Assembly: GCA_964415245.1 (NCBI GenBank)
Contig: CAYQAJ010000141.1
Location: forward strand, 1-12,700
From: CAYQAJ01 sp964415245
Lineage (GTDB): Bacteria > Planctomycetota > Planctomycetia > Pirellulales > Pirellulaceae
Reading direction: 5' to 3'
DNA length: 12,700 nt
Position 1 is the first letter of the stretch. Each line of letters starts with the position of its first letter. Shown piece by piece: positions 1-6,968 of the stretch. The notes under the pieces were generated by a model. It had not been told where the DNA came from and did no database searches. It saw only the letters and a program-made list of their open reading frames with translations. The position numbers were made by a program, and so were the translations under genes.

Positions 1-477
1 TTCCCCACCGAACAGGACAACGAAACCGGCAGCTACATTCGCGAGGCGGGCAAGGAATACGGCACCACTACGGGGCGACCGCGGCGGTGCGGCTGGTTCG
101 ACGCGGTGGCGGTCCGCTATACCGCGCGGCTCAGCGGCATCGATGGGCTGGCCATGATGATGCTCGACGTGCTCAGCCAGTTGCCCGAGCTGAAAATCTG
201 CGTGGCGTACGAGTTGGAGGGGCGTCGAATCCAGCACTTTCCCAGCCACGTCGATGATCTGCGCCGCGTGCAGCCCGTATATGAAACCCTTCCCGGCTGG
301 CGAACCAGCATCACGGACGTGCGCCGATTGGAGGATTTGCCCGCCGAGGCCCGGGCGTACCTCGATCGCATTAGCCAGCTCGTGGGCCGGCCGGTCGAAG
401 TCGTGTCGGTAGGGCCGGAAAGGGAGCAGACGATGTTTCGTTCACCGGGAGACCTCGTACTCGCGCCGCAGCGGTAG
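1..477 (+). CDS. purA: Adenylosuccinate synthetase, C-terminal part (5' end outside the window)
   Basis: This enzyme joins IMP and aspartate, using GTP, to make adenylosuccinate, the first committed step from IMP to AMP in the cytoplasm. The open frame enters from base 1 and ends at TAG 475-477, giving 158 visible residues, about the last third of a usual ~430-residue protein. Visible family motifs are GTTTGRPRRCGW near the start (the loop that binds IMP and aspartate), then LDVLSQLPELKICVAYEL, PVYETLPGW, and the terminal GPEREQTM, which matches the family's GPDREQTI ending. A tail of about 13 residues follows that motif and is slightly longer than usual. The GTG at 106 is internal and is not a real start. 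No fault is visible in the part present. Confidence 0.96.
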   Translation, partial: FPTEQDNETGSYIREAGKEYGTTTGRPRRCGWFDAVAVRYTARLSGIDGLAMMMLDVLSQLPELKICVAYELEGRRIQHFPSHVDDLRRVQPVYETLPGWRTSITDVRRLEDLPAEARAYLDRISQLVGRPVEVVSVGPEREQTMFRSPGDLVLAPQR

Positions 478-536
478 CCGAACGTACGTGGGGCAGACAT
501 TCCGGTTTGCCGGATGCGCTCGGAAGCGGCGTGCCG

Positions 537-562
537 TACAATGGCAGGCTGGAAAGCCAGCC
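537..562 (+). promoter_or_regulatory. Possible -10-like box and small hairpin in the uppS leader
   Basis: TACAAT at 537-542 resembles a -10 hexamer. A perfect 6-bp hairpin follows at once: GGCTGG 547-552, loop AAAG, CCAGCC 557-562. There is no convincing -35 box 16-18 bases upstream, so a sigma-70-type promoter is only a possibility. The 110-bp gap between purA and the chosen uppS start is the largest before the phoH leader, so a promoter here is plausible. Confidence 0.2.
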
Positions 563-587
563 CCACGTCGATCAGGTACTTTCGACT

Positions 588-1343
588 ATGTCGAACGTTT
601 CGCCGATGGCCGACGCCGACTTGCTCCCGGACGTGCCGCCGGAGCGCCGTCCCCGGCACATCGCCATCATCATGGATGGCAACGGCCGATGGGCGCAGCG
701 CAAGAACCTGCCCCGCGTCGAAGGGCACCGGCGGGGCGTGGCCAGCGTTCGTCGCACCGTCGAGGAGTGCGCCCGGCTGAGTATCGAGCACCTCACGCTG
801 TATTGCCTCTCCAGCGAAAACTGGAAGCGGCCCCGCGAGGAGCTCGACTTTCTCATGCACCTCCTCGAGCAGTACATGATCGAGGAGCGGCGGACCATCA
901 TGGACCAGAACATCCGCGTCCGCATCATCGGGCGGACCGAGGGAATTCCGGACCGCGTGCTCCGCGAGATGAACAAAACGATCGACCTCAGCCAGTCGAA
1001 TACCGGCACCTGCCTGTGCCTGGCCATTAACTACGGCGGGCGGGCCGAAATGCTCGACGCGGTGCGACAAATCGCTCGCGACGTCCGCGCGGGCGCGGTC
1101 GATCCCGATCGGCTCACCGAAGATTCCATATCCCAGTACCTCTACACCCACGGCATGCCCGATCCCGATCTGCTGATCCGCACGGCGGGGGAGATGCGCA
1201 TCAGCAACTTCCTGCTGTGGCAGATCAGTTACGCGGAGCTGTGGGTCACGGAGCGGTGCTGGCCCGAGTTCGAAACGGCCGACCTGCACCAGGCGATTCG
1301 CGACTTTGCCGCCCGCGACCGCCGCTTCGGTGGTCTCAAGTAG
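588..1343 (+). CDS. uppS: Undecaprenyl diphosphate synthase (cis-prenyltransferase)
   Basis: Adds isopentenyl units to farnesyl diphosphate to make the C55 carrier lipid used for peptidoglycan and surface polysaccharide synthesis, at the cytoplasmic face of the membrane. With the ATG at 588 the protein is 251 residues, the usual family size. Visible motifs are MDGNGRWA with the catalytic Asp30, His47 in the following HRRG, LTLYCLSSENWKRP, NYGGRAEM, and the C-terminal DLLIRTAGEMRISNFLLWQ, whose Arg198 and Arg204 correspond to the diphosphate-binding pair. The frame stays open upstream to a TTG at 507, which would add 27 residues unlike the family; the ATG at 588 is preferred although no strong ribosome site precedes it, and ATG 606 is a further option. 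cdsA follows after 18 bp, a pairing common in bacteria, so the two are probably cotranscribed. Confidence 0.95.
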   Translation: MSNVSPMADADLLPDVPPERRPRHIAIIMDGNGRWAQRKNLPRVEGHRRGVASVRRTVEECARLSIEHLTLYCLSSENWKRPREELDFLMHLLEQYMIEERRTIMDQNIRVRIIGRTEGIPDRVLREMNKTIDLSQSNTGTCLCLAINYGGRAEMLDAVRQIARDVRAGAVDPDRLTEDSISQYLYTHGMPDPDLLIRTAGEMRISNFLLWQISYAELWVTERCWPEFETADLHQAIRDFAARDRRFGGLK

Positions 1344-1347
1344 GCGC

Positions 1348-1353
1348 AAGGAG
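1348..1353 (+). promoter_or_regulatory. Ribosome binding site AAGGAG that fixes the cdsA TTG start
   Basis: AAGGAG lies 8 bases before TTG at 1362, right after the uppS stop. It is one of only two clear Shine-Dalgarno sequences in the window and supports the TTG start of cdsA. Confidence 0.75.
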
Positions 1354-1361
1354 TCGGTCCC

Positions 1362-2270
1362 TTGTTTCGTTGGCGGCTTGTTTCGGCCGCGGTGCTTCTT
1401 GCGGCACTCGTCGGGCTGTTGGCCTTGGACTGGTATCTGGGCGACCCTCGGCAATGGGGCCTGGCCGGGCTGGCGCTGGCTCCCATGTTTGTCGGCATCG
1501 CTCTCTTGGCATCGCGGGAAATGCTGAGTCTGCTTCCTCCGGGCCATTCCAGGATTCGCAACTGGTCGGTGTACCTGGGCGCGGTGCTGGTAGTCTTGGC
1601 GCCCTATGGGCCGATGGTCCTCGCGGCGGAATCGGCCGATTCCCCGCTGGCCCCCGCCACCTGGCCGCTGTTAGCGCTGGCGCTGGCGGTGGGGCTGGTG
1701 CTGAGCGGGGCGATGTTGCGGTTCCGCGCGCCGGGCGGCGTGGCAATCAGCGTGGCGACGGCGGTGTTTGTCGTGACGTACATCGGTCTGTTGGGGAGCT
1801 TCCTGGTGCAGTTGCGGCTCCATGGCGACAACGATCGAGGCGTCGCCGCGTTTCTGTCGGTGATTGTGGTCGCCAAAATGAGCGACGTAGGGGCCTATCT
1901 GACCGGTCACTTGATGGGGCGACACAAAATGGCTCCCTTGTTGAGCCCGGGCAAGACCATCGAGGGGGCCGTCGGGGGAATCGTGTTTAGTTGTCTGGCG
2001 TCGTGGCTAATGTTCGCGTGGCTGATTCCCTGGTGGGTGGGGGACAACGAGGCCGCCACCAGCGCCGTCGCCGCTCTCGCCTTCGGCGCCATCGTCGCTG
2101 CGACCGGAATGTTGGGCGACCTGGCCATCTCACTCTTGAAACGAGACGCGGGCCAGAAGGACTCGAGCCGAATGCTTCCGGGATTGGGGGGCGTGCTGGA
2201 CGTGATCGACTCCGTGCTGACCGCCGCCCCGGCCGGGTTCGCCTGCTGGGCACTGGGCATGGTAGGGTGA
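1362..2270 (+). CDS. cdsA: Phosphatidate cytidylyltransferase (CDP-diacylglycerol synthase)
   Basis: Makes CDP-diacylglycerol from phosphatidic acid and CTP in the inner membrane, the branch point for phospholipid head-group synthesis. The 302-residue protein has about eight hydrophobic segments, the first near residues 5-25. The conserved region includes KMSDVGAYLTGHLMGRHK, SPGKTIEGAVGG and GDLAISLLKRDAGQKDSS. The family signature SxxKRx4KDxxx2LPxHGGxxDRxD is present except that its His is Leu275 and its Arg is Val281 (LPGLGGVLDVIDS). I recall similar departures in other planctomycetes, so this is probably a lineage variant rather than loss of function. Start is TTG 1362, supported by AAGGAG 8 bases upstream. 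It lies 18 bp after uppS and probably forms one transcription unit with it. Confidence 0.93.
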   Translation: MFRWRLVSAAVLLAALVGLLALDWYLGDPRQWGLAGLALAPMFVGIALLASREMLSLLPPGHSRIRNWSVYLGAVLVVLAPYGPMVLAAESADSPLAPATWPLLALALAVGLVLSGAMLRFRAPGGVAISVATAVFVVTYIGLLGSFLVQLRLHGDNDRGVAAFLSVIVVAKMSDVGAYLTGHLMGRHKMAPLLSPGKTIEGAVGGIVFSCLASWLMFAWLIPWWVGDNEAATSAVAALAFGAIVAATGMLGDLAISLLKRDAGQKDSSRMLPGLGGVLDVIDSVLTAAPAGFACWALGMVG

Positions 2271-2377
2271 TGCGGCCTGGCGGCACAGTTCCCGATTCGC
2301 GGGGTCGTGTAGGCACTTATCCAACTTGTTTCCCCGTCGTCGTTTAGGGACAATTGCCGTTTGTTCGCTAGTGCGGT

Positions 2378-2410
2378 GGGCGCTGGATTGGGTATAGTTG
2401 AATAGCGCCC
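2378..2410. promoter_or_regulatory. 7-bp dyad enclosing a TATAGT box upstream of phoH
   Basis: In the 189-bp gap between cdsA and phoH (2271-2459), GGGCGCT (2378-2384) and its exact complement AGCGCCC (2404-2410) flank 19 bases that hold TATAGT (2393-2398). This could be an operator around a -10 box or a hairpin with a large loop. No good -35 hexamer is placed upstream, so the promoter reading is weak. The gap is the widest between + strand genes before folP, which suggests that a new transcription unit begins here. I see nothing else recognisable in the gap. Confidence 0.3.
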
Positions 2411-2459
2411 GAGTCGCGTTCTATCCCTTCCTGGCGGCCGTTCGACTGCCGCTTGCTGG

Positions 2460-3407
2460 ATGACTGAAGCCACCATACCGCTTGTCGAGCCGAAGCTGGC
2501 CTTGCCGGTGTTCGGTGCCCGCGACCAGCATCTGCGAAAAATCCGCGAAACCCTCCACGTCGTCATCACGCACCACGACGGATTGATCCGCGTGACGGGC
2601 GAGGAGCCGGCGGTTTCGCGCGCTAGGCAAGTGCTCGAGGAGCTGACGGCGCTGGCCGAGCGTCGGGGTGCGGTGCGCGACGAAGACGTGGCCGGCGTTT
2701 TGGCCACCGTGACCGGCGACGAATCGCTGTGGCCGGGGCGGGAGATCGACATCATCCAGCCGGCGCGGCAGATTCGGCCGCGAACGCCGGGCCAGGCGCG
2801 GTACACGCAGGCGATCCGCAGCCACGACCTGGTGCTGGCCGTCGGACCGGCGGGTACGGGAAAGACCTACCTGGCCGTGGCCATGGCGGTCGAAGCGCTC
2901 AAGCATCAGTCCATGCGCAAGATCGTGCTGGTGCGGCCGGCGGTCGAGGCGGGCGAAAGCCTGGGCTTTTTGCCGGGCGATTTGCAAGCCAAAATCAACC
3001 CCTACCTGCGGCCATTGTTGGACGCCCTGCACGAGATGCTCGACTACGACCAGCTCAAGCGATTCATGGAGCTGGACGTGATCGAGGTGATTCCCCTGGC
3101 GTATATGCGAGGGCGGACGCTGAACGAAGCCTTCATCATTCTCGACGAGGCCCAAAACACCACGATCGCCCAAATGAAAATGTTCCTGACCCGTATGGGA
3201 ACGAACTCGAAGATCGTGGTCTCGGGCGACGTAACGCAGGTCGACCTTCCGCGCAATTCCCGTAGCGGACTGATCGACGCGCAATCGCGGCTTCGCGGCA
3301 TTGAAGGAGTCGGCATGGTGGAGCTGACCAATGCCGATATCGTGCGGCACCGGCTGGTGCAGGAAATCGTGCTCGCTTATGAGGAACGGCCGAAGAAGCG
3401 GCGGTAA
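2460..3407 (+). CDS. ybeZ: PhoH-like ATPase (YbeZ type)
   Basis: A cytoplasmic P-loop ATPase of the PhoH family, linked in other bacteria to RNA metabolism and found next to YbeY; its exact reaction is not settled. The 315-residue length fits the short YbeZ type. The first ~110 residues form the usual N-terminal region, with a KH-like stretch around VVITHHDGLIRVTGEEPAV. The Walker A motif GPAGTGKT is at residues 129-136, and the Walker B motif is FIILDEAQNTT with Asp229 and Glu230. Further family marks are LVRPAVEAGESLGFLPGDL and VVSGDVTQVDLP. Start is ATG 2460; no clear ribosome site precedes it. It begins a run of closely spaced genes that continues to lptE, with pgpH 23 bp downstream and ybeY next, matching the common phoH-pgpH-ybeY order. 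Confidence 0.95.
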   Translation: MTEATIPLVEPKLALPVFGARDQHLRKIRETLHVVITHHDGLIRVTGEEPAVSRARQVLEELTALAERRGAVRDEDVAGVLATVTGDESLWPGREIDIIQPARQIRPRTPGQARYTQAIRSHDLVLAVGPAGTGKTYLAVAMAVEALKHQSMRKIVLVRPAVEAGESLGFLPGDLQAKINPYLRPLLDALHEMLDYDQLKRFMELDVIEVIPLAYMRGRTLNEAFIILDEAQNTTIAQMKMFLTRMGTNSKIVVSGDVTQVDLPRNSRSGLIDAQSRLRGIEGVGMVELTNADIVRHRLVQEIVLAYEERPKKRR

Positions 3408-3430
3408 GCCGCCGACGGTCGTCCGAAGCC

Positions 3431-5758
3431 ATGTCAAGCGGGACTCCCAAACGATCGCGATCGAGTTTAGCGCTGCCGCCGGGGCGCATCGCGCGGATCA
3501 TTGCGCAAGCTCGCCGCAGCGACGTGCTCATGCGGCTTGGGCTATGTCTTGCCGCCGCGCTGGTAATGTGGGGCGTTACCGGCGCGTGGGCGCCGCCGTT
3601 TTCGTACCGCACCGGCGATGTGCCGTCGCGCAACATCGTGGCCCGGGCCAGCTTTCGCGTGCAGGACGAGGCCCGGACCGAGGCCCGGCGTCAGCGGGCA
3701 CGCAGCGAGATCATTTGCGTCTATCAGCACGACGTCCAGCCTTTGGTCGAGCTGCGCAGAGCGCTCACCGACCGCATGTTTCAGTTGGTGCGGGCCCCCT
3801 CCTTCGACGAGCTCGATGAAACCACGCGAGCCGACTTTCTCAACCGCGCGACCGCGGGCGAAGGGGAAGCCGCCCGCAACGAGTTCGACAGCGTGCGTGC
3901 GGCGCTGGCCGACGACATGGAGCTCGAGCGGTTCGACAACGCCGTGCAGCGGACCATGGGGGAGTTTGAGCAGGATGGGCTTTTGGAGAATCTCCAGCAC
4001 CGGCTCGAAGACGGGAGCCAGCGTGCCATCCTGGTTCATCCGGTGGGCAACTCGGAGCTCACGAATCGGGTGGAGGTGAAGGACGTCCGCATCGCCGAGG
4101 CCTCGGCCGGAATCGAGAAGCGGCTCATCGAAGAGTTCCGCGCGGCCGGCCTTTCCCAGGAGCACGTCGAGGATTTGGCCCGCGTCGTACTGCGTTGGCT
4201 CAAGCCGCGGCTTCCCACCACGCTCACCCTCGACCAGGCCGCCACCCAAGCGGCTCAGGAAGCGGCCATCAGCAAGGTCGAGCCCGAGACGTTTGTCTAC
4301 GCGCCGGGCGACGTGCTGGCGGAAGGGGGCAAGCGGCTCACCGCCAAGGAGCTGGAGCTGCTGTCGCGCGAGCACAAAGCACTGGTGTCGGGCACGAGCG
4401 CCGATCAGATTGTCAGCCGCTGCCTGGCCGACCTGGGCATGTTCGTGGCGCTGTACGTGCTCTGCGGCGTTTACATTTTCTACCGCGAGCGGAAGCTGCT
4501 GGGGAACGTGCGCCAGCTCGCCACGCTGCTGGCGTTGGCCGTGGTTACCGTGTCGCTGAGCTGGGCGGCCGCGGGCGACAAATGGCGAGCCGAAATGGTC
4601 CCCCTGCTGTTGTTTGCCATGACGCTGGCCATTGCGTATCAGCGTGAGTTGGCGCTGTTATTGTCGTCGGCCGCGGCGCTGGTCGTCGCGCTGTCGCTGG
4701 GTCAGGGGCTGATGGAGTTGGTGATCCTGGTGGCCTCGTGCGCGGCGGCCGTGCAGTTGCTCGATCGCATACGCAGCCGTACCAAGCTGATTTACGTGGG
4801 TCTGTGGACGGGTGCCGTCGCCTTTCTCACCACGTTGGGCACGGGTGTATTGGCGGGCGAGGCATTCGGCACGGCAATCAGCGCGACGGGAGCGGCCGAA
4901 AGCGTCGACCTGGTGTGGGAGTCGTACAGCCTCGCGCTGCTCTCCGAGGCCGCATGGTACGCGTTCTGCGCGGTGATCGCGTCGCTGCTGATGACCGGCT
5001 TGCTCCCGTTCATCGAACGGCTGTTTGACGTTCAGACCGACATCAGCCTGTTGGAGCTGGGCGATGCCTCGCACCCCCTGATGCAGGAGCTCGTCCGCCG
5101 CGCTCCCGGCACGTACAACCACTCGATCAACGTGGCCTCGATCGCCGAAGCGGCCGCCGAAGCCATCGGGGCAAACGGCCTGCTCGTGCGGGTGGGGGCC
5201 TACTTCCACGACATCGGCAAGATGCTCAAGCCCGGCTACTTCATCGAAAACCAGGGGTCGGGCGTTAGCCGCCACCAGACCCTGCTCCCGGCCATGAGCA
5301 CGCTGGTGATCATCGCCCACGTGAAGGACGGCGCCGACCTGGCCCGCCAACACCGCTTGCCGCGCTCGATTATCGACTTCATCGAGCAGCACCACGGCAC
5401 CACGCTGGTGGAGTACTTCTACAATGAGGCGGCCAAGCAGCGACAAGCCACCGAAGACGGCGGCACGCCCGAGGAGGCCGACTTCCGCTATCCCGGCCCC
5501 AAACCGCAAACCAAGGAAGCGGGCGTGCTGATGCTGGCCGACGCGATGGAGAGCGCCAGCCGCGTGCTGGTCGATCCGGCTCCCGCGCGAATCGAGAGCC
5601 TGGTGCACGAAATCGCCATGAAGCGGCTGTTGGACGGCCAGTTTGACGAGTGCGGCCTGACTTTTCAGGAGATGCACACGGTCGAGGAGAGTCTCATCAA
5701 GTCGCTCACGGCGGTTTACCATGGCCGGGTCAAGTATCCCACCCAGCAAACGGCCTGA
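3431..5758 (+). CDS. pgpH: 7TM-HD cyclic di-AMP phosphodiesterase (PgpH/YqfF family)
   Basis: Membrane phosphodiesterase; characterised members (Listeria PgpH) hydrolyse cyclic di-AMP to pApA, and activity here is inferred from that family. The 775 residues contain an N-terminal membrane helix (about 33-54), a ~270-residue non-cytoplasmic 7TMR-HDED region, several membrane helices between about 325 and 530, and a cytoplasmic HD domain (about 545-760). The metal-binding set is complete: His564 (TYNHS), His593-Asp594 in HDIGK, His630, His654-His655 and Asp704 (LADAME). The spacing 564-593-630-654 is what I recall for the Listeria enzyme. The YPGPKPQTKEAG stretch before Asp704 is also typical. 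Start is ATG 3431, 23 bp after phoH. The neighbours phoH and ybeY support the assignment. No cyclase lies in the window. Confidence 0.94.
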   Translation: MSSGTPKRSRSSLALPPGRIARIIAQARRSDVLMRLGLCLAAALVMWGVTGAWAPPFSYRTGDVPSRNIVARASFRVQDEARTEARRQRARSEIICVYQHDVQPLVELRRALTDRMFQLVRAPSFDELDETTRADFLNRATAGEGEAARNEFDSVRAALADDMELERFDNAVQRTMGEFEQDGLLENLQHRLEDGSQRAILVHPVGNSELTNRVEVKDVRIAEASAGIEKRLIEEFRAAGLSQEHVEDLARVVLRWLKPRLPTTLTLDQAATQAAQEAAISKVEPETFVYAPGDVLAEGGKRLTAKELELLSREHKALVSGTSADQIVSRCLADLGMFVALYVLCGVYIFYRERKLLGNVRQLATLLALAVVTVSLSWAAAGDKWRAEMVPLLLFAMTLAIAYQRELALLLSSAAALVVALSLGQGLMELVILVASCAAAVQLLDRIRSRTKLIYVGLWTGAVAFLTTLGTGVLAGEAFGTAISATGAAESVDLVWESYSLALLSEAAWYAFCAVIASLLMTGLLPFIERLFDVQTDISLLELGDASHPLMQELVRRAPGTYNHSINVASIAEAAAEAIGANGLLVRVGAYFHDIGKMLKPGYFIENQGSGVSRHQTLLPAMSTLVIIAHVKDGADLARQHRLPRSIIDFIEQHHGTTLVEYFYNEAAKQRQATEDGGTPEEADFRYPGPKPQTKEAGVLMLADAMESASRVLVDPAPARIESLVHEIAMKRLLDGQFDECGLTFQEMHTVEESLIKSLTAVYHGRVKYPTQQTA

Positions 5759-5771
5759 CGCCGATCGCCGC

Positions 5772-6206
5772 GTGATTCAAGTCGACGTTGCCGACGAGCA
5801 GTCTTTGGTGCCCGTTGACCGAAGTCTCCTGGCGGATGCCGCGCGCTCGGTGCTGGAAGGCGAGGGGATCGAGCGAGCGACGCTGAGCATTGCCGTCGTC
5901 GACGACGCGCTGATGCGCGAGCTTCACGCCCGCTATCTGGGCCACGACGAGCCGACCGACGTGCTGAGCTTTCCGCTCGAATCGGCCGGCGGGTATCGGG
6001 AAGGCGAAGTGGTGGTGAGCGCGGAGACCGCCGCTCGATGTGCCGCCGAGTATGGCTGGACGGCGGCCGAGGAAATCGTACTGTACGTGGTACACGGCAC
6101 GCTGCACCTGGCGGGCTACGACGACCAAACCGACGCCGACCGCCGCGAAATGCGGGAGCGCGAAAGGCACTACCTTGCCCGCCTGGGGCTTTCGCCGCAC
6201 GAGTAG
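5772..6206 (+). CDS. ybeY: Endoribonuclease YbeY (rRNA maturation factor)
   Basis: Metal-dependent endoribonuclease acting in 16S rRNA 3'-end maturation and ribosome quality control. From GTG 5772 it has 144 residues, close to the usual ~150, and begins VIQVDVADEQ, where family similarity normally starts. An ATG at 5721 in the same frame overlaps the end of pgpH by 38 bases and adds 17 unconserved residues, so it is less likely but cannot be excluded. Visible marks are DEPTDVLSFPLE and the metal site HGTLHLAGYDDQ. The first two ligands are His108 and His112; the third, normally His in HGxLHLxGYDH, is Asp118. Asp can bind zinc, so activity is probably kept. It lies 13 bp after pgpH and 6 bp before recO. 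Confidence 0.93.
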   Translation: MIQVDVADEQSLVPVDRSLLADAARSVLEGEGIERATLSIAVVDDALMRELHARYLGHDEPTDVLSFPLESAGGYREGEVVVSAETAARCAAEYGWTAAEEIVLYVVHGTLHLAGYDDQTDADRREMRERERHYLARLGLSPHE

Positions 6207-6212
6207 CAGCAA

Positions 6213-6968
6213 ATGCCCAGCGAGAAAGACTTGGCGATCGTTCTCCGCGTGACGGAGTTCAGCGAGACAAGCTGCGTAGCGCTCGTGTTTACGCGCCAGT
6301 TCGGCAAGCTGAGCGCTCTGGCCAAGGGCGCCCGACGGCCCAAGAGCCCGTTTGAGGCTGCTCTTGACGTGCTTGCGGTCTGTCGCATAGTGTTCCTCCA
6401 CAAGTCGGCGGACCTTCTCGACTTGTTGACGGAAGCCAGGCTGGAACGGAGGTTTCGCTCGGCCCGCAGCGACTTGACTCGTCTGTACGCAGGCTATTAC
6501 ATCGCCGAGCTGCTGGACGGACTGACCGACGCCCGCGACCCCCATCCCGAATTGTTCGACGAAGCCGACTCCGCCCTGCTCCAGCTCGACGAGGGAGCCG
6601 ACGTGGCGGCAGTCGTGTTGCGCTTCGAGATGGCGGCGCTGCGCCAGTTGGGCCACCTGCCGCTGTTGTCGGAGTGTGCCGCGTGCGGCGGTAGCGTCAA
6701 CTCGGCCGATCGTTTGGCCTTCGGCCAGCTTGCCGGTGGATTGCTTTGCGGTCGGTGTCGCGGCGGGCAAAGGCAGGTGATCGTGGTTCGCAGCGAGACG
6801 ATCGAAACGCTGCGAGCGTTTTCCTCCGATGAGGAGCGGCCCCGTCAGACCGACGACATCCCCCCTCGCGTTCGCGGCGAGTTGCGAGGACTGGTGAATC
6901 AATACATCGCCCATCTACTGGGCCACCGACCCAAGATGCACGCCTATCTGGGCGAATTGACGCGATGA
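6213..6968 (+). CDS. recO: DNA repair protein RecO
   Basis: RecO works with RecR (and RecF) to load RecA onto SSB-coated single-stranded DNA and can anneal complementary strands. The 251-residue length is typical. The N-terminal OB-fold shows AIVLRVTEFSETS and LSALAKGARRPKS, followed by a helical region (YIAELLDGLTD) and RFEMAALRQLGHLPLLSEC, a characteristic RecO stretch. A zinc site is formed by Cys155 and Cys158 (CAAC) with Cys179 and Cys182 (CGRC). Start is ATG 6213, 6 bp after ybeY, with no clear ribosome site, so translation may be coupled. In many bacteria era and dgkA separate ybeY from recO; here they are absent. The stop overlaps the next start as ATGA at 6965-6968. Confidence 0.92.
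   Translation: MPSEKDLAIVLRVTEFSETSCVALVFTRQFGKLSALAKGARRPKSPFEAALDVLAVCRIVFLHKSADLLDLLTEARLERRFRSARSDLTRLYAGYYIAELLDGLTDARDPHPELFDEADSALLQLDEGADVAAVVLRFEMAALRQLGHLPLLSECAACGGSVNSADRLAFGQLAGGLLCGRCRGGQRQVIVVRSETIETLRAFSSDEERPRQTDDIPPRVRGELRGLVNQYIAHLLGHRPKMHAYLGELTR

Noticed and set aside
117..1547. 476-codon open frame on the - strand across purA and uppS
   Set aside because: It is antisense to purA and uppS, whose motifs are clear, and its translation resembles no family; long antisense frames are expected from the codon use of GC-rich genes.
2421..3437. 338-codon - strand open frame opposite phoH
   Set aside because: It covers exactly the PhoH-like gene with intact Walker motifs; nothing in the antisense translation looks like a protein family.
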